Origin: Muribaculaceae bacterium Isolate-110 (HZI)
GTDB taxonomy: Bacteria; Bacteroidota; Bacteroidia; Bacteroidales; Muribaculaceae
Assembly (NCBI GenBank): GCA_003762875.1
Contig: RIBL01000015.1
Span: forward strand, 1 to 64,000
Direction of reading: 5' to 3'
Length of the DNA: 64,000 nt
The notes under the pieces are model-generated. The model was not told the origin of the DNA. It saw nothing but the letters and a program-made list of their open reading frames with translations, and did no database searches. The position numbers and the translations under genes are program-made. Below, in pieces: positions 17,652-27,197 of the stretch. Each line of letters begins with the position of its first letter. The first letter of the stretch is position 1.

Positions 17652-19250
17652 GTGAACATAAAAACCATCACATTAGGCCTTGTCATGAGTGTCAGCGCGG
17701 TGTTTGCCGCATCGGCTCAGACAGGATATGACGATCCCATGTCACAGGCACTGCTCAAGGCCTTTGACGAACTGCTTGCCGAAGACCCCCGCGACCCGGA
17801 GACACTCGTGCGCCGCGCCGGACTCTATTATGCCCATCGTGACTACGTGAAGGCTCTCGACGACATCAATACGGCCATGAAGTATTATGAGCCTGAAGAT
17901 GAAGAGGCGCGCTATCCCGCCTATCAGATAAGGGCTAAGATATACAAGGCACAGAAAAAGTATACCGACGCGCTGTCGGACATAAACAAGGTGCTTGCCA
18001 TGTCGCCTCAGGATTACGGCACCATCTATCAGCGTGCGCAGACACTCTATGAGCTGGGCCGCTACCAGGAGGCCAACGCCGACTATAATCTGATGCTCCG
18101 CCTCAATCCCCACAGCCAGGACGCATTGCTGGGTCAGGCGAATGTGGCCGTGAAGCAAAACAATCTCGGCACGGCCAATGAGCTTGCCGACCGCGCTGTG
18201 GCTCTTTCGCCCAACCGAAGCGAAATCTATCTGGGCCGTGCAGCGGTGCGTCGTCTCATGGGCAACGAGCAGGGTGCTGTCGACGACTATGTGACAGCCA
18301 TCTCGGTGGATAATGTCAGCACCGGCCGCGCTTTGCAGCATCTTGTGGACATGTCGCGCAGCGACTATCCCACTGTGATGTCGGGCCTGTCATCGGCCAT
18401 CGGCAAGGCTCCGCGCAACGGCATGTTTTATTTCATCCGCGCCATGATAGCGCAGGGCCATTGCAACTATCTTGCTGCCATTGCCGACTATGACAAGATA
18501 ATCAACGAAAATCTCGATTCATATCCAGGTCTTAACGGTGCGCTGGCCGAGTGTTATTATTATCTCGGCCGCTATGACCGCGCGCTTCTCAATGCCGACT
18601 ATGCCATAAGCGCGACCGACGACAATGAGTTTTATTATGTGGTGAAGTCGCGCATCAAGCGAGCTCTCGGCGACAACGAGGGTGCACTTGACGCAGCAGA
18701 GAAGGCTCTCGAGAAGTCACCCGAGGCCCTTGACGCACTTGTGGCCAAGGCTCTTGCTCAGGTGGAGCTGGGTCAGGTGGCCGATGCGGCGGTGGCTCTC
18801 AGCGAGGCTGCGATGGTCAATCCCGAGAATCCCGAGCTGCAGATGCTGCGCGGATGGGTGCTTGGCGACTATCGCAAGCAGAAGACCAATGCCGAGCGTG
18901 CCTATGACATGGTGCTCGACATGGATTATGACTTTGACAATGTGATGTCGCTGCGCGGGTTTGCTCTGCTGGCACTTGGTCGTCAGGAGCAGGGCGACAA
19001 GTGGATGGAGCGAGTGCTCGAGACCGCCGACGATTATGACGGCGCGGTCAACTATTATGCGACCTGCTATTATGCCCAGGCCGGCATGCCCGAGCGTGCT
19101 CTGCGCTGCATGGAGGCTTCACTCGAAAAGGGTTATGCCAATTATCACAACTGGACAAAGGCTTCGGAGGCCAATATCAACTGTGCCCCTATACGCAAAG
19201 ACCCAAAATTTACCGCCCTTCTCGAAAAATACAGCCATCTGTTCAAGTAG
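17652..19250 (+). CDS. Secreted tetratricopeptide-repeat protein
   Basis: A 532-residue protein starting at GTG 17652, with a signal peptide (MNIKTITLGLVMSVSAVFAA, cleavage near Ala-Gln 23). The rest, from about 33 to 500, is built of TPR-like helical pairs; clear units contain AGLYYAHRDYVKALDDINTA, YTDALSDINKVLAMSP, GRYQEANADYNLMLRLNP and NEGALDAAEKALEKSPEALD. It probably scaffolds protein contacts in the periplasm or at the outer membrane. No catalytic domain is seen. The neighbours (kdsA before, flippase converging) do not define its partner. Followed by a strong bidirectional terminator. Confidence 0.8.
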   Translation: MNIKTITLGLVMSVSAVFAASAQTGYDDPMSQALLKAFDELLAEDPRDPETLVRRAGLYYAHRDYVKALDDINTAMKYYEPEDEEARYPAYQIRAKIYKAQKKYTDALSDINKVLAMSPQDYGTIYQRAQTLYELGRYQEANADYNLMLRLNPHSQDALLGQANVAVKQNNLGTANELADRAVALSPNRSEIYLGRAAVRRLMGNEQGAVDDYVTAISVDNVSTGRALQHLVDMSRSDYPTVMSGLSSAIGKAPRNGMFYFIRAMIAQGHCNYLAAIADYDKIINENLDSYPGLNGALAECYYYLGRYDRALLNADYAISATDDNEFYYVVKSRIKRALGDNEGALDAAEKALEKSPEALDALVAKALAQVELGQVADAAVALSEAAMVNPENPELQMLRGWVLGDYRKQKTNAERAYDMVLDMDYDFDNVMSLRGFALLALGRQEQGDKWMERVLETADDYDGAVNYYATCYYAQAGMPERALRCMEASLEKGYANYHNWTKASEANINCAPIRKDPKFTALLEKYSHLFK

Positions 19251-19279
19251 TTTAAAGTTTAAAAAGTAATAAGTTTAGA

Positions 19280-19378
19280 AGGAGTATAAAACAAGACAGG
19301 AGCACAGGAGTTTTTTAGGTGGATGATCTGAGTCTACCCTTATTTATACTCCTGTGCTCCTGTCTTGTTTTATACTCC
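19280..19378. terminator. Long perfect inverted repeat between convergent genes
   Basis: Two 31-nt arms, 19280-19310 and 19348-19378, are exact reverse complements, with a 37-nt loop. The arms read GGAGTATAAAACAAGACAGG then AGCACAGGAGT. The repeat lies between the TPR gene and the minus-strand flippase gene, so it can terminate both. After the right arm the sequence TGTCTTG is repeated, hinting that the element arose by duplication. Confidence 0.75.
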
Positions 19379-19399
19379 TGTCTTGACTTTCTAAAGCTA

Positions 19400-20890
19400 T
19401 TATTTTTTATTCGGCAATAGACTCCGGATGGTGACGCGCTCGATGCGCAACACCATGAGGATGTAGAGCAGCAGGAGCGGGGTGCGGATGAGCATGGTGA
19501 GCCAAGGGTGTGACTCAACGGCTATAATGTCACCTCCTATCCAGAATGCGATGCCGGCGATGAAGTAAAACAGCAGTCGCGGCACATTGTAGCCTATGGG
19601 ATAGTGTATGCGTCCGGCTATGTAGCTTGCCACCATCATGACGCCGTAACAACCGAGTGCGGCCCAGGCGCAGCCTATGTAGCCGTAACGGGGCACGAGC
19701 AGTATGTTGAGTCCGACAGTGACGGCGAGTCCGAGCAGCGATAGCCACATGCCCCAGACGGTGCGGTCGGTGAGCTTGTACCACAGCGAGAGGTTGAAGA
19801 ATATGCCGAAAAACAATTCGGCAATCATGAGTATGGGTACTATCCTGAGTCCGCTAAAGTAGGACGAGGCTATGAAGTGGCGCAGGATGTCCATGTAGTA
19901 CATCACTCCGATGAATATCACCATGGCGAATATCAGAAACCACCGCATGGCGTCGCGATAGCTTTGCAGGCGGTCTTCGCCCTGTTCTTTGGCGCGCGCG
20001 AAGATGAAGGGTTCGTAGGCAAAGCGGAAGGCCTGGATGAACATCACCATCACGATGGCTATCTTGTAGTTGGCTCCGTAGATACCGACGTCGGTTATGG
20101 CCTGGGTCTTGTCGGTGTAAAGCATGGGCATGAGCAGAGTGCCGAGAGTCTGGTTCATGATGCCGGCCACTCCGAGCACGAGGAGCGGGGCGGAGTAGGC
20201 TATCATCTCGCGCCACAGCACGGGGTTGAACCGCCAGCGGAAGCCGTGGAGCTCGGGCAGGAGCAGCAGGAGGTTGAGGGCCGAGGATATGAGATTGGCC
20301 AGGAATATGTAGCCTATGCCGAAGTCGGGGTCATAGAACCATGCTATCCATCCCGGGGCGTTGTCCCAGAGCCAGGGGCAGATGAGTATGAAAAACAGGT
20401 TGAGCCCTATGTTGGCCGCGATGTTGATCAGACGGAGCGAGGCAAAACGTATGGGACGCTTGGCGTAGCGCAGATAGCTGAACGGCAGGGCCGTGAAGGC
20501 GTCGAGCGCGACCGTGATGACCATCATGACGATGAAATCGTGATGGTCGGGGGCGTGAAGGGCGGCCGAGACCGGACCGATGAAGGCCAGCATGAGTGCC
20601 ACAAAGGCTGTGGAGCTGACTCCAAGCGAGATGAGACCGGTGGAGTAGACCTCCATGGGGTCGGAGTAGCGTTCGTGGTTGGCGAAGCGGAAAAATCCCG
20701 TCTCCATGCCATAGGTGAGTATTATGAGGGCGAGGGCTACGGCTGCGTAGACGTAGGTGACCACTCCGTATTCCGATGCGGGAAACATCTGAGTGTAGAG
20801 CGGCACGAGACACCAGTTGAGGAAGCGTCCGATGATGCTGCTGAGACCGTAGATGGCAGTGTCTTTTGCGAGCGATTTTATTCCGGCCAT
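19400..20890 (-). CDS. Polysaccharide flippase (Wzx/MVF-type, oligosaccharide export)
   Basis: A 496-residue inner-membrane protein with about 12-14 hydrophobic helices. The N-terminus, [20 protein letters not shown] followed by [14 protein letters not shown], is typical of the polysaccharide-biosynthesis (RfbX/Wzx) branch of the MOP superfamily, which flips undecaprenyl-linked sugar units to the periplasm. No glycosyltransferase or polymerase is adjacent, so it is an orphan relative to a polysaccharide cluster. Its start overlaps the ruvB end by 13 nt, so they are probably co-transcribed. Confidence 0.85.
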   Translation of the reverse strand: MAGIKSLAKDTAIYGLSSIIGRFLNWCLVPLYTQMFPASEYGVVTYVYAAVALALIILTYGMETGFFRFANHERYSDPMEVYSTGLISLGVSSTAFVALMLAFIGPVSAALHAPDHHDFIVMMVITVALDAFTALPFSYLRYAKRPIRFASLRLINIAANIGLNLFFILICPWLWDNAPGWIAWFYDPDFGIGYIFLANLISSALNLLLLLPELHGFRWRFNPVLWREMIAYSAPLLVLGVAGIMNQTLGTLLMPMLYTDKTQAITDVGIYGANYKIAIVMVMFIQAFRFAYEPFIFARAKEQGEDRLQSYRDAMRWFLIFAMVIFIGVMYYMDILRHFIASSYFSGLRIVPILMIAELFFGIFFNLSLWYKLTDRTVWGMWLSLLGLAVTVGLNILLVPRYGYIGCAWAALGCYGVMMVASYIAGRIHYPIGYNVPRLLFYFIAGIAFWIGGDIIAVESHPWLTMLIRTPLLLLYILMVLRIERVTIRSLLPNKK

Positions 20891-21900
20891 AGGCTGGCTT
20901 GATGTGATGGTGGATTGATGCGAAGATGGTTATAAGCAAGCGATGTCACCTCGCGTCCGCGTGGTGTGCGGCGTAGAAAACCTTCCATTATGAGGAATGG
21001 TTCATATACCTCCTCGATGGTGTCCTGCTCCTCGCCTATGGCGGTGGCGATGGTGGAGAGCCCGACGGGGCCGCCGTCAAACTTGTTGATCATCGTGAGC
21101 AGCAGTTTGTGGTCCATCTCGTCGAGGCCGTAACGGTCGATGTTGAGAGCCTCGAGGGCAAAGCGTGCTATCTCGGGGTCGATGTCGCCCGAGCCTTTGA
21201 CCTGGGCGAAGTCGCGCACTCGCCGCAACAGAGAGTTGGCTATACGCGGTGTGCCTCGCGAACGCATCGCTATTTCGTGGGCTGCTTCGGCTGTGATGCG
21301 CACTTTCAGCAGTGCAGCCGAGCGGGCGATGATGCGTTCGAGCACTTCGTGGCTGTAATATTCAAGATGACAGTTGATACCGAAGCGTGCGCGCATCGGG
21401 GCTGTGAGCATGCCCGAGCGGGTGGTGGCTCCGACGAGAGTGAAGGGTGAGAGCGACAACTGAACGGAACGTGCTCCGGGGCCTTTGTCGATCATTATGT
21501 CGATGCGATAGTCCTCCATGGCCGAGTAGAGATATTCCTCCACTACGCGGCTCAGACGGTGTATCTCGTCGATGAAGAGCACGTCGTTGTCTTCGAGCGA
21601 GGTGAGTATGCCTGCCAGGTCGCCGGGCTTGTCGAGCACGGGTCCTGAGGTGACCTTGAGGTTTACGCCGAGTTCATTGGCAATGATGCCGGCGAGAGTG
21701 GTCTTGCCCAGTCCCGGAGGTCCGAACAGCAGCAGATGGTCCAGAGCCTCGCCACGCATGCGGGCGGCCTGGACGAATACTTTGAGGTTTTCTACTATCT
21801 TTTCCTGGCCGTTGAACGAGTCGAAGTATGACGGACGCAATGCCCGCTCAAACTCCTTGTCGGGGTTGGCCTTGTTGTGTATGTCGAAATCGGTATCCAT
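20878..21900 (-). CDS. ruvB: Holliday junction branch migration ATPase RuvB
   Basis: A 340-residue AAA+ motor that, with RuvA, drives Holliday junction migration in recombination repair. Walker A GPPGLGKT is at 60-67, Walker B with DEIH at 111-114, sensor GATTRSGML at 157-165 followed by the arginine finger region MRARFG, and the C-terminal winged helix near [16 protein letters not shown]. Length is normal. ruvA is not adjacent. It lies between the efflux operon upstream and the flippase downstream; a -7 box and a palindrome precede it. Confidence 0.97.
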   Translation of the reverse strand: MDTDFDIHNKANPDKEFERALRPSYFDSFNGQEKIVENLKVFVQAARMRGEALDHLLLFGPPGLGKTTLAGIIANELGVNLKVTSGPVLDKPGDLAGILTSLEDNDVLFIDEIHRLSRVVEEYLYSAMEDYRIDIMIDKGPGARSVQLSLSPFTLVGATTRSGMLTAPMRARFGINCHLEYYSHEVLERIIARSAALLKVRITAEAAHEIAMRSRGTPRIANSLLRRVRDFAQVKGSGDIDPEIARFALEALNIDRYGLDEMDHKLLLTMINKFDGGPVGLSTIATAIGEEQDTIEEVYEPFLIMEGFLRRTPRGREVTSLAYNHLRINPPSHQASLWPE

Positions 21901-21910
21901 TATTCACCCG

Positions 21911-21945
21911 CAAAGATAGTGAATATCCGGTGAATATTCGCTATC
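21911..21945 (-). promoter_or_regulatory. -7 box and imperfect palindrome before ruvB
   Basis: Minus-strand TATCTTTG (21918-21911) fits the -7 consensus, very close to the ruvB ATG at 21900. GATAGTGAATAT (21915-21926) and ATATTCGCTATC (21934-21945) form a 12-bp dyad with one mismatch that overlaps this box. It could be an operator for ruvB or the end of the efflux transcript; the sequence does not decide. Confidence 0.4.
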
Positions 21946-21949
21946 GCGT

Positions 21950-23146
21950 TCAGTTATTATGAGCGACAGACACGGACTGTTGGTCGGGCCGGCGGGAGAC
22001 GTAGGCGCGGAGGGCGAGGGCCAGAAGGAAATAGAGAGCGGTGAGAGCCCACAAGCTCCAGTAGTAGCGGCTCACGTCGGAGATGGTGGCGGCGTTGGAG
22101 TTGATGCGTATGAAGCCTTCGACGCCCCATGTGGCCGGGATGAGGTCGGAGACTATAAGCCAGAATTTATTGAATGCGTAGCGCGGCCATGTCAGACCCG
22201 AGAGGAAGAGAAATACCACCGAGGTGTAGACGATGACGAGCAGTGAAGTCTCGCGTTCGCGCACAAATACCTGAAGTGTCTGTCCGAGAAAAGTCGTGGC
22301 CACGAGCATGGCGAAGACAAATGGCATATAGTCGGCTACGTCGCCCACGTGGGGCAGGGCGAACATCTCGGGCACGATGTGGAGTATGTAGTAGCTCACG
22401 GGGATATAGAGCATCAGATAACAGAGACTCTTGCCAAGCACAACGGCCAGCGGGGAGGCGTCGTAGGCATAGGGGTCGCGTCCGCGGTTGCGGCGTCGGC
22501 GGTCGGCGGCTGTGCCTGCGATCATAGTGATGCCGAGGAGCATGCTCTGCTGGAGTATCAGCACCACTATACCGGGCATGACGAACGATGCGAAGCCTTG
22601 GGTGGGGTCGCCGAGACATTCCGAGGCGGTGTCGACCGGGAGTCCTGTGACGCGAGTGGCCAGGATGCCTCCGCGTGTGGCCACGCGTTCGGCTGTAATC
22701 TCGGAGACCTCGTGCATCTGCACGCCGGTCAGCGCGAAGAGATACTGACGGTAGCGTATGAGCAGCGACATGTCGTTGTAAAACGATATGGTGGCCGAGC
22801 CGCCCTGTCCGAGCCTCTTGGCATAGTCGGCCGGAATCTCTATGATGCCGTAACACTCTTTCTCGGCCCATGCGCGACGGGCTTCGGCCATGTTGGCGGC
22901 ATAGCCTTTGATGTCGATGGCCTGGGTCGCATCGAGGGTGCGGGCCAGATCGCGGCTTTCGGCGGTGCGCGAGTTGTCGACAATCACGGTGGGTATTTCC
23001 GTGACGACTTCGGGGTTATATATGAGGGTGTAGACAATGGGATAGGCCAGTGGCAGTCCGAAAAAGAAGAGCATTACTCCGATGTCGGTAAATACCAGCC
23101 ATGTCTCCCTTCGCCATACCCTGAACAGACTTTTAAACCATTTCAT
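21950..23146 (-). CDS. ABC-2 type transporter permease (second of pair)
   Basis: A 398-residue membrane protein of the ABC2_membrane_3/YhhJ type: one N-terminal helix (about 18-38), a long extracytoplasmic segment (about 40-170), then five or six helices. The stretch EKECYGIIEIPADYAKRLGQ is typical of the periplasmic part of these permeases. It lies 12 nt after the first permease gene, last in the efflux operon TolC-HlyD-permease-permease. No ATP-binding domain is fused or adjacent. Likely exports a drug, lipid or peptide with the upstream partners. Confidence 0.85.
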   Translation of the reverse strand: MKWFKSLFRVWRRETWLVFTDIGVMLFFFGLPLAYPIVYTLIYNPEVVTEIPTVIVDNSRTAESRDLARTLDATQAIDIKGYAANMAEARRAWAEKECYGIIEIPADYAKRLGQGGSATISFYNDMSLLIRYRQYLFALTGVQMHEVSEITAERVATRGGILATRVTGLPVDTASECLGDPTQGFASFVMPGIVVLILQQSMLLGITMIAGTAADRRRRNRGRDPYAYDASPLAVVLGKSLCYLMLYIPVSYYILHIVPEMFALPHVGDVADYMPFVFAMLVATTFLGQTLQVFVRERETSLLVIVYTSVVFLFLSGLTWPRYAFNKFWLIVSDLIPATWGVEGFIRINSNAATISDVSRYYWSLWALTALYFLLALALRAYVSRRPDQQSVSVAHNN

Positions 23147-23158
23147 AAGAATGTAATG

Positions 23159-24310
23159 TTAAGGAATATATACCGGGTTGAGGCAGCGGGTGCGCAGACG
23201 TCTGAGTCCCAGCACCGGCACAAACAGCATCGCGAGCATGACTATATAATAGTAGCGCGAGTAGTAGAGCGGGAGTCCGTTGAGAGCCTGGTCGATGTAG
23301 ATGAGGAAATAGTAACGTATGGGCATGAGGTAGGCAAATATGCCTATTGAGCCATACATTTTTTCGACCGGAAAGGAGAAGCCTGCCACCGAGAAGCACA
23401 GGATGCCGATGAGGCTGCATATGCTCAGGGAGAGGCGCAGGTTGGGGACAATCTCGACTATCACCAGTGAGAAGGCCTGGCAGGAAAGCACCAGCAGCAT
23501 CATGGCCAGTATCATATGCCATGGAGAGCAGTTGAGCGGGAAGTGGAGATATTGAAACATGATGGACTGTATGGCCACACCCACCGATATGAACACCACA
23601 CTCTGTGGGAGGAGCTTGCCAGCGAGCGCGAGCGGCATGCAGCCTTTGGCTGTGGCAAGCCACTCGGGGGAGGTGCCTTGCTTGAGCTCCTGACATATGC
23701 TGAATGATGTGACGAGCATCACGAGCAGAGCCATGACTCCGGCCAGAAACGATTGGGAGAGATAGATGGAATAGTTGGTCCATGGATTTCCTATCGGGTG
23801 GATGTCGGTCTTGAGCGGAGTGATGAGCGAGCCCACGGTGTTGTCATCGACACCCGCGCTGGTGAGTGTGGTCTGCACGATGCCGCCCGAGGTGGTGACC
23901 GCTATCGTCTTGAAGCCTTTGAAAGATAGTGTGCCCGGCACGAAGATGGTCATGTTGGAGTAGAAGGAGAGGGTGGGGGTGCGGCCGCTGAGGGCCTTTT
24001 CCTGAAAATCGGTGGGGATGTAGAAGAATCCGAATATCTCTCCGCTCCTCACTTTGTCGATGGCCGAGTGGAAGCTCTCGCAGTCGACCGAGATGTCGAT
24101 GAGCTCGCTTGCGTTGAGCGAGCGGCCTATGCGGCGCGAGAGAGTGGAGTGGTCCATGTCGACCATCGCGACGGGCACCTTGAGCGGCAATCCCTCGTGC
24201 ATGAGGTTGAGAAAGAAAAATGCGCATCCCAGCGGCACGATCACCATCATGAAGATGTAGATCCTGCGAGAGCAGAGTGTCATTATGCCGCGACGTAGTG
24301 AGGGAAGCAT
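23159..24310 (-). CDS. ABC-2 type transporter permease (first of pair)
   Basis: A 383-residue relative of the next gene, with the same plan: N-terminal helix (about 18-36), a periplasmic domain containing EIFGFFYIPTDFQEKALSG, and a C-terminal bundle of about six helices with FSVAGFSFPVEKMYGSIGIF near residue 315. It probably forms a heterodimer with the product of 21950-23146. It is 60 nt downstream of the HlyD gene on the same strand. Walker motifs are absent. Confidence 0.85.
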   Translation of the reverse strand: MLPSLRRGIMTLCSRRIYIFMMVIVPLGCAFFFLNLMHEGLPLKVPVAMVDMDHSTLSRRIGRSLNASELIDISVDCESFHSAIDKVRSGEIFGFFYIPTDFQEKALSGRTPTLSFYSNMTIFVPGTLSFKGFKTIAVTTSGGIVQTTLTSAGVDDNTVGSLITPLKTDIHPIGNPWTNYSIYLSQSFLAGVMALLVMLVTSFSICQELKQGTSPEWLATAKGCMPLALAGKLLPQSVVFISVGVAIQSIMFQYLHFPLNCSPWHMILAMMLLVLSCQAFSLVIVEIVPNLRLSLSICSLIGILCFSVAGFSFPVEKMYGSIGIFAYLMPIRYYFLIYIDQALNGLPLYYSRYYYIVMLAMLFVPVLGLRRLRTRCLNPVYIP

Positions 24311-24370
24311 GTTCTCTTAAGGGTTTAGGGGTAATAATTTAATATGAGAGTTGGAGAGAGCGGGCCGGTG

Positions 24371-25378
24371 TCAGGGCTTGAAGTAGACCACTGTCATGCC
24401 GGGACGAAGTTCGGGAATGGCTTCGAGTGTACGGGCCTTGATTTCAAAAGTCTTGCTGTCCCACTGGCCGGTCGACTTGGTGGCCTGCCATGTGGCATAG
24501 CTGCCGAGGTCGCGCGAGTAGTATATCTTGGCCTTTACTTTCTTTTTGTCGAGCGCGGGTATCATCACTTCGATTTCACCGCCGAGGGGCATGTCGTTGA
24601 GCAGGTCTTCGCGCACGTTGAATGTCACCCACTTGTCGTCGGTCTTGAGGAGATTCATGATGGGTGCGCCGAGCATCACAAGCTCGCTCACTTCGGGATA
24701 AATCTGGTCAATCTGTCCGTCGCACGGAGCCACGAGATACTGGTCTTCGAGGAGGCTCTGCACTTCGGCCACGCCGCCTTTGGCCACATTGACCATCGCT
24801 GCCGCGCTCTCCTTGTCCTCTTTCTGGGCTCCGGCCTTGGCCAGCTCGAGCTGGCTGCGGGCGGCGTCGCGTCCGGCCACGGCTGCGTCATAGGCGGCTT
24901 TGGCCTCGTCGCGTTTCTGCTCGGAGACTACACCTTCGTTGAAGAGGTTCTGCAGTCGGTCATAAGTCTTTTTGGTTATGGTCACGGCAGCCTCGGCCTG
25001 AGTCACGAGGTCGGCAGCGGCGTTGATAATCTGTACGCGTGTGCCGGCATCGACCTTCCGGTCCTGAGTGCGGGCTACGGTCTCCATGCCCTCGGCCCGC
25101 ATGAGTTGGGCTTCGGCGAGCGATGAGTGTATGTGCACGAGGGTGTCGCCGGCTTTCACCATGTCACCTTCGCTGACATAGATGTCGGCCACGCGTCCGG
25201 GCAGCTTGCCCGAGATGCGTATTGATGTGGCGTCGGCCTGACCTTCGATAATGTCGGCCGGCTTGTCGAGAAATACGAATCCTATGATGGCAAGCACGAT
25301 GCATGCAGCCACCACGAGGCCGAGAGCGACGAGCAGGGCTTTGTTTTCTTTCTGCTCTTGTGATACTGTGTTGGACAT
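24371..25378 (-). CDS. HlyD/EmrA-type membrane fusion protein
   Basis: A 335-residue periplasmic adaptor with one N-terminal membrane anchor (about 16-34, ALGLVVAACIVLAIIGFVFL). A biotinyl-lipoyl-like half-motif (SGKLPGRVADIYVSEGDMVK) is at about 51-70, a long alpha-helical hairpin spans about 80-195, and a beta-barrel follows. It should bridge the inner-membrane permeases to TolC. It lies 52 nt after the tolC-type gene. Confidence 0.9.
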   Translation of the reverse strand: MSNTVSQEQKENKALLVALGLVVAACIVLAIIGFVFLDKPADIIEGQADATSIRISGKLPGRVADIYVSEGDMVKAGDTLVHIHSSLAEAQLMRAEGMETVARTQDRKVDAGTRVQIINAAADLVTQAEAAVTITKKTYDRLQNLFNEGVVSEQKRDEAKAAYDAAVAGRDAARSQLELAKAGAQKEDKESAAAMVNVAKGGVAEVQSLLEDQYLVAPCDGQIDQIYPEVSELVMLGAPIMNLLKTDDKWVTFNVREDLLNDMPLGGEIEVMIPALDKKKVKAKIYYSRDLGSYATWQATKSTGQWDSKTFEIKARTLEAIPELRPGMTVVYFKP

Positions 25379-25430
25379 ATTGGGTTCTTGATTGTTGTCG
25401 GTTGGTTATGAATTGAGTCTATGGAATATA

Positions 25431-26900
25431 TCAGTGCAGAGTGCCGAGCACTTTGGAGAGATACACGTCGCAGAGATATACGTCGATGGCTGCGTCGATG
25501 TTCTCGCTGTGGGCCTTGAGCCATGCGGTCTGAGCCTCCATCACGTTGTCGACGGTCATCACGCCGTCACGGAACCCGAGGTCGGCACAACGCAGGTTTT
25601 CGTCAGCTTTGGCGAGGTTAACCTCGGTCATGCGGCGGGTCTTGAGAGCCTCGTCGGCCTTGTAGGTGGCCTGGCGCACCTGGAGGTCTATCATTTCCTT
25701 GGCGTTGTCAAGCTCCATGCGCATGGCGTTGGTCTGGGCCTTGGCGGCACGATATTTGTTGTAATTGCCGCCCCAGTGCCAGATGGGTATGGTGAGCATG
25801 GCTCCGACGGAGAACTGGCCGTTGAACTTGTTTTTGAATCCGTCGTAGAGATTGGGGTTGGAGAACGAGTAGGCACCCACGAGGGCAAGGTTGGGCATCA
25901 TCTCCGAGCGGAGCACTTTGGCCTTCTGCTCGTAGATCTTCACGCCGAGTTCGAGCTGGCGCAGGTCGTTACGACGACTGTAGACCTCCTGCATGTCGAT
26001 GGGGGTGTCGTCGGCTATGACCGCGGGGGTGGTTACGCGGGGAGCATCCTCGTCGGCCAGAGAGAAACGTGTGTCAAGCGGCAGGCCGCACACCTGGGCG
26101 AGTGCCATGCGTGAGAGCACGAGGCCGTTGTTGACTTTGGTCAGGTCGACGCGGGCCGAGTTGAGTTTGACATCGACGGTGAGCTGGTCGCTGCGCGTGG
26201 CTACGCCCTCTTTGATCATGAGCGACACATTGTGGCTCAGAGTGTCGAGCAGGTTGACGTAGCTCTCGGCCAACTGTTGCTTGGCTTTGAGCGACACCAC
26301 TTGCCAATAGGCAGCGTCGACGGCATAGATTACGTCGGTTACAGAGTAGTCGAGTCGGCTCTTGGCAAGCTCCTCGGCATAGCCTGTAATCTTGTTCATG
26401 GCCACAATCTTTCCGCCCATGAAGATGGGCTGGGTGAGGGTCACCGCTCCGAAAAATACGTTGTGGATGTCATAGGTGAGTGCTTCCTTGGGCAGATAGG
26501 CCACCTGCTCGGGCACAAACTGACCGCCTACCTTTATGGGCTCGCCGGTCATGGGGTTTTTCACGACGTTGAACTCGTAGCCCTGCTTCTCGAGGTTGAA
26601 AGTCTTGACAGGAAGCAACTGGTCGGAGTCAAACATCGAAAGCTCTTTCTGGTTGTACATGTATCCGCCGGCAAAGTCGATGGACGGGAGGTAGGCTGCA
26701 AAAGCCTCCTTTTTCTGATAACCTGCCGCGCGCAGTTCCTCAGCCCCGCGGCGGAGGTTTTTGTTGTTGCCGAGAGCGAGGTCGCGACATTGGGCGAGGG
26801 TGAGTGTCGACCCTTCGGCCACTACCGGTCCCGGCTCCTGTGACATGCCCTGAAGGGCGGCTGACAGTATGACGGAAATTACTGTGAAACGCAATTTCAT
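25431..26900 (-). CDS. TolC family outer-membrane efflux protein
   Basis: A 489-residue outer-membrane channel with a signal peptide (MKLRFTVISVILSAALQGMS) and two OEP repeats, the first starting near LTLAQCRDLALGNNKNLRRG (33-52) and the second in the C-terminal half with long helices. First gene of the tolC-hlyD-permease-permease operon. It is divergent from the blaI-type gene; the shared 297-bp gap holds a minus-strand -7 box TAAATTTG at 26952-26945, so BlaI control of the efflux operon is possible but not shown. Confidence 0.9.
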   Translation of the reverse strand: MKLRFTVISVILSAALQGMSQEPGPVVAEGSTLTLAQCRDLALGNNKNLRRGAEELRAAGYQKKEAFAAYLPSIDFAGGYMYNQKELSMFDSDQLLPVKTFNLEKQGYEFNVVKNPMTGEPIKVGGQFVPEQVAYLPKEALTYDIHNVFFGAVTLTQPIFMGGKIVAMNKITGYAEELAKSRLDYSVTDVIYAVDAAYWQVVSLKAKQQLAESYVNLLDTLSHNVSLMIKEGVATRSDQLTVDVKLNSARVDLTKVNNGLVLSRMALAQVCGLPLDTRFSLADEDAPRVTTPAVIADDTPIDMQEVYSRRNDLRQLELGVKIYEQKAKVLRSEMMPNLALVGAYSFSNPNLYDGFKNKFNGQFSVGAMLTIPIWHWGGNYNKYRAAKAQTNAMRMELDNAKEMIDLQVRQATYKADEALKTRRMTEVNLAKADENLRCADLGFRDGVMTVDNVMEAQTAWLKAHSENIDAAIDVYLCDVYLSKVLGTLH

Positions 26901-26944
26901 TGTTGGTCTGATATAAATAGTTGATGTATGCGTGATAGTCTCTG

Positions 26945-26952
26945 CAAATTTA
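26945..26952 (-). promoter_or_regulatory. Candidate -7 box of the efflux operon
   Basis: TAAATTTG on the minus strand fits TAnnTTTG and lies 45 nt before the tolC ATG. No clear -33 TTTG at the expected spacing. The stretch 26953-27110 is AT-rich without other recognisable sites. Confidence 0.45.
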
Positions 26953-27111
26953 ACCCTTTTTGCGTATAAAAAGTTTATTTTTAGGATGGATAAATTAGAG
27001 TGAAAAAGCCCTATTATTGGTCTATATGTCTTATCGCGCCGACGAGTGTGTCGGCAGGGCGAACAAGATGATGAAAAAAGTGATTTTTTTCTGCAAAAAT
27101 ATAAAATTAGT

Positions 27112-27143
27112 TTTGCATAACTGAAATGTTAGTTATATCTTTG
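27112..27143 (+). promoter_or_regulatory. blaI-type promoter with embedded dyad operator
   Basis: -33 TTTG (27112-27115), 20-bp spacer and -7 TATCTTTG (27136-27143) form a strong Bacteroidetes promoter. Inside it ATAACT (27117-27122) and AGTTAT (27131-27136) make an inverted repeat with an 8-nt centre, filling the spacer and touching the -7 box. This is where a BlaI-type repressor would have to bind to shut off its own operon; the assignment is inference. Confidence 0.6.
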
Positions 27144-27197
27144 CGGTAGACATTCAAAGTAAGACAAGGAATCAATCCATTAAACAAGTATAATGAT

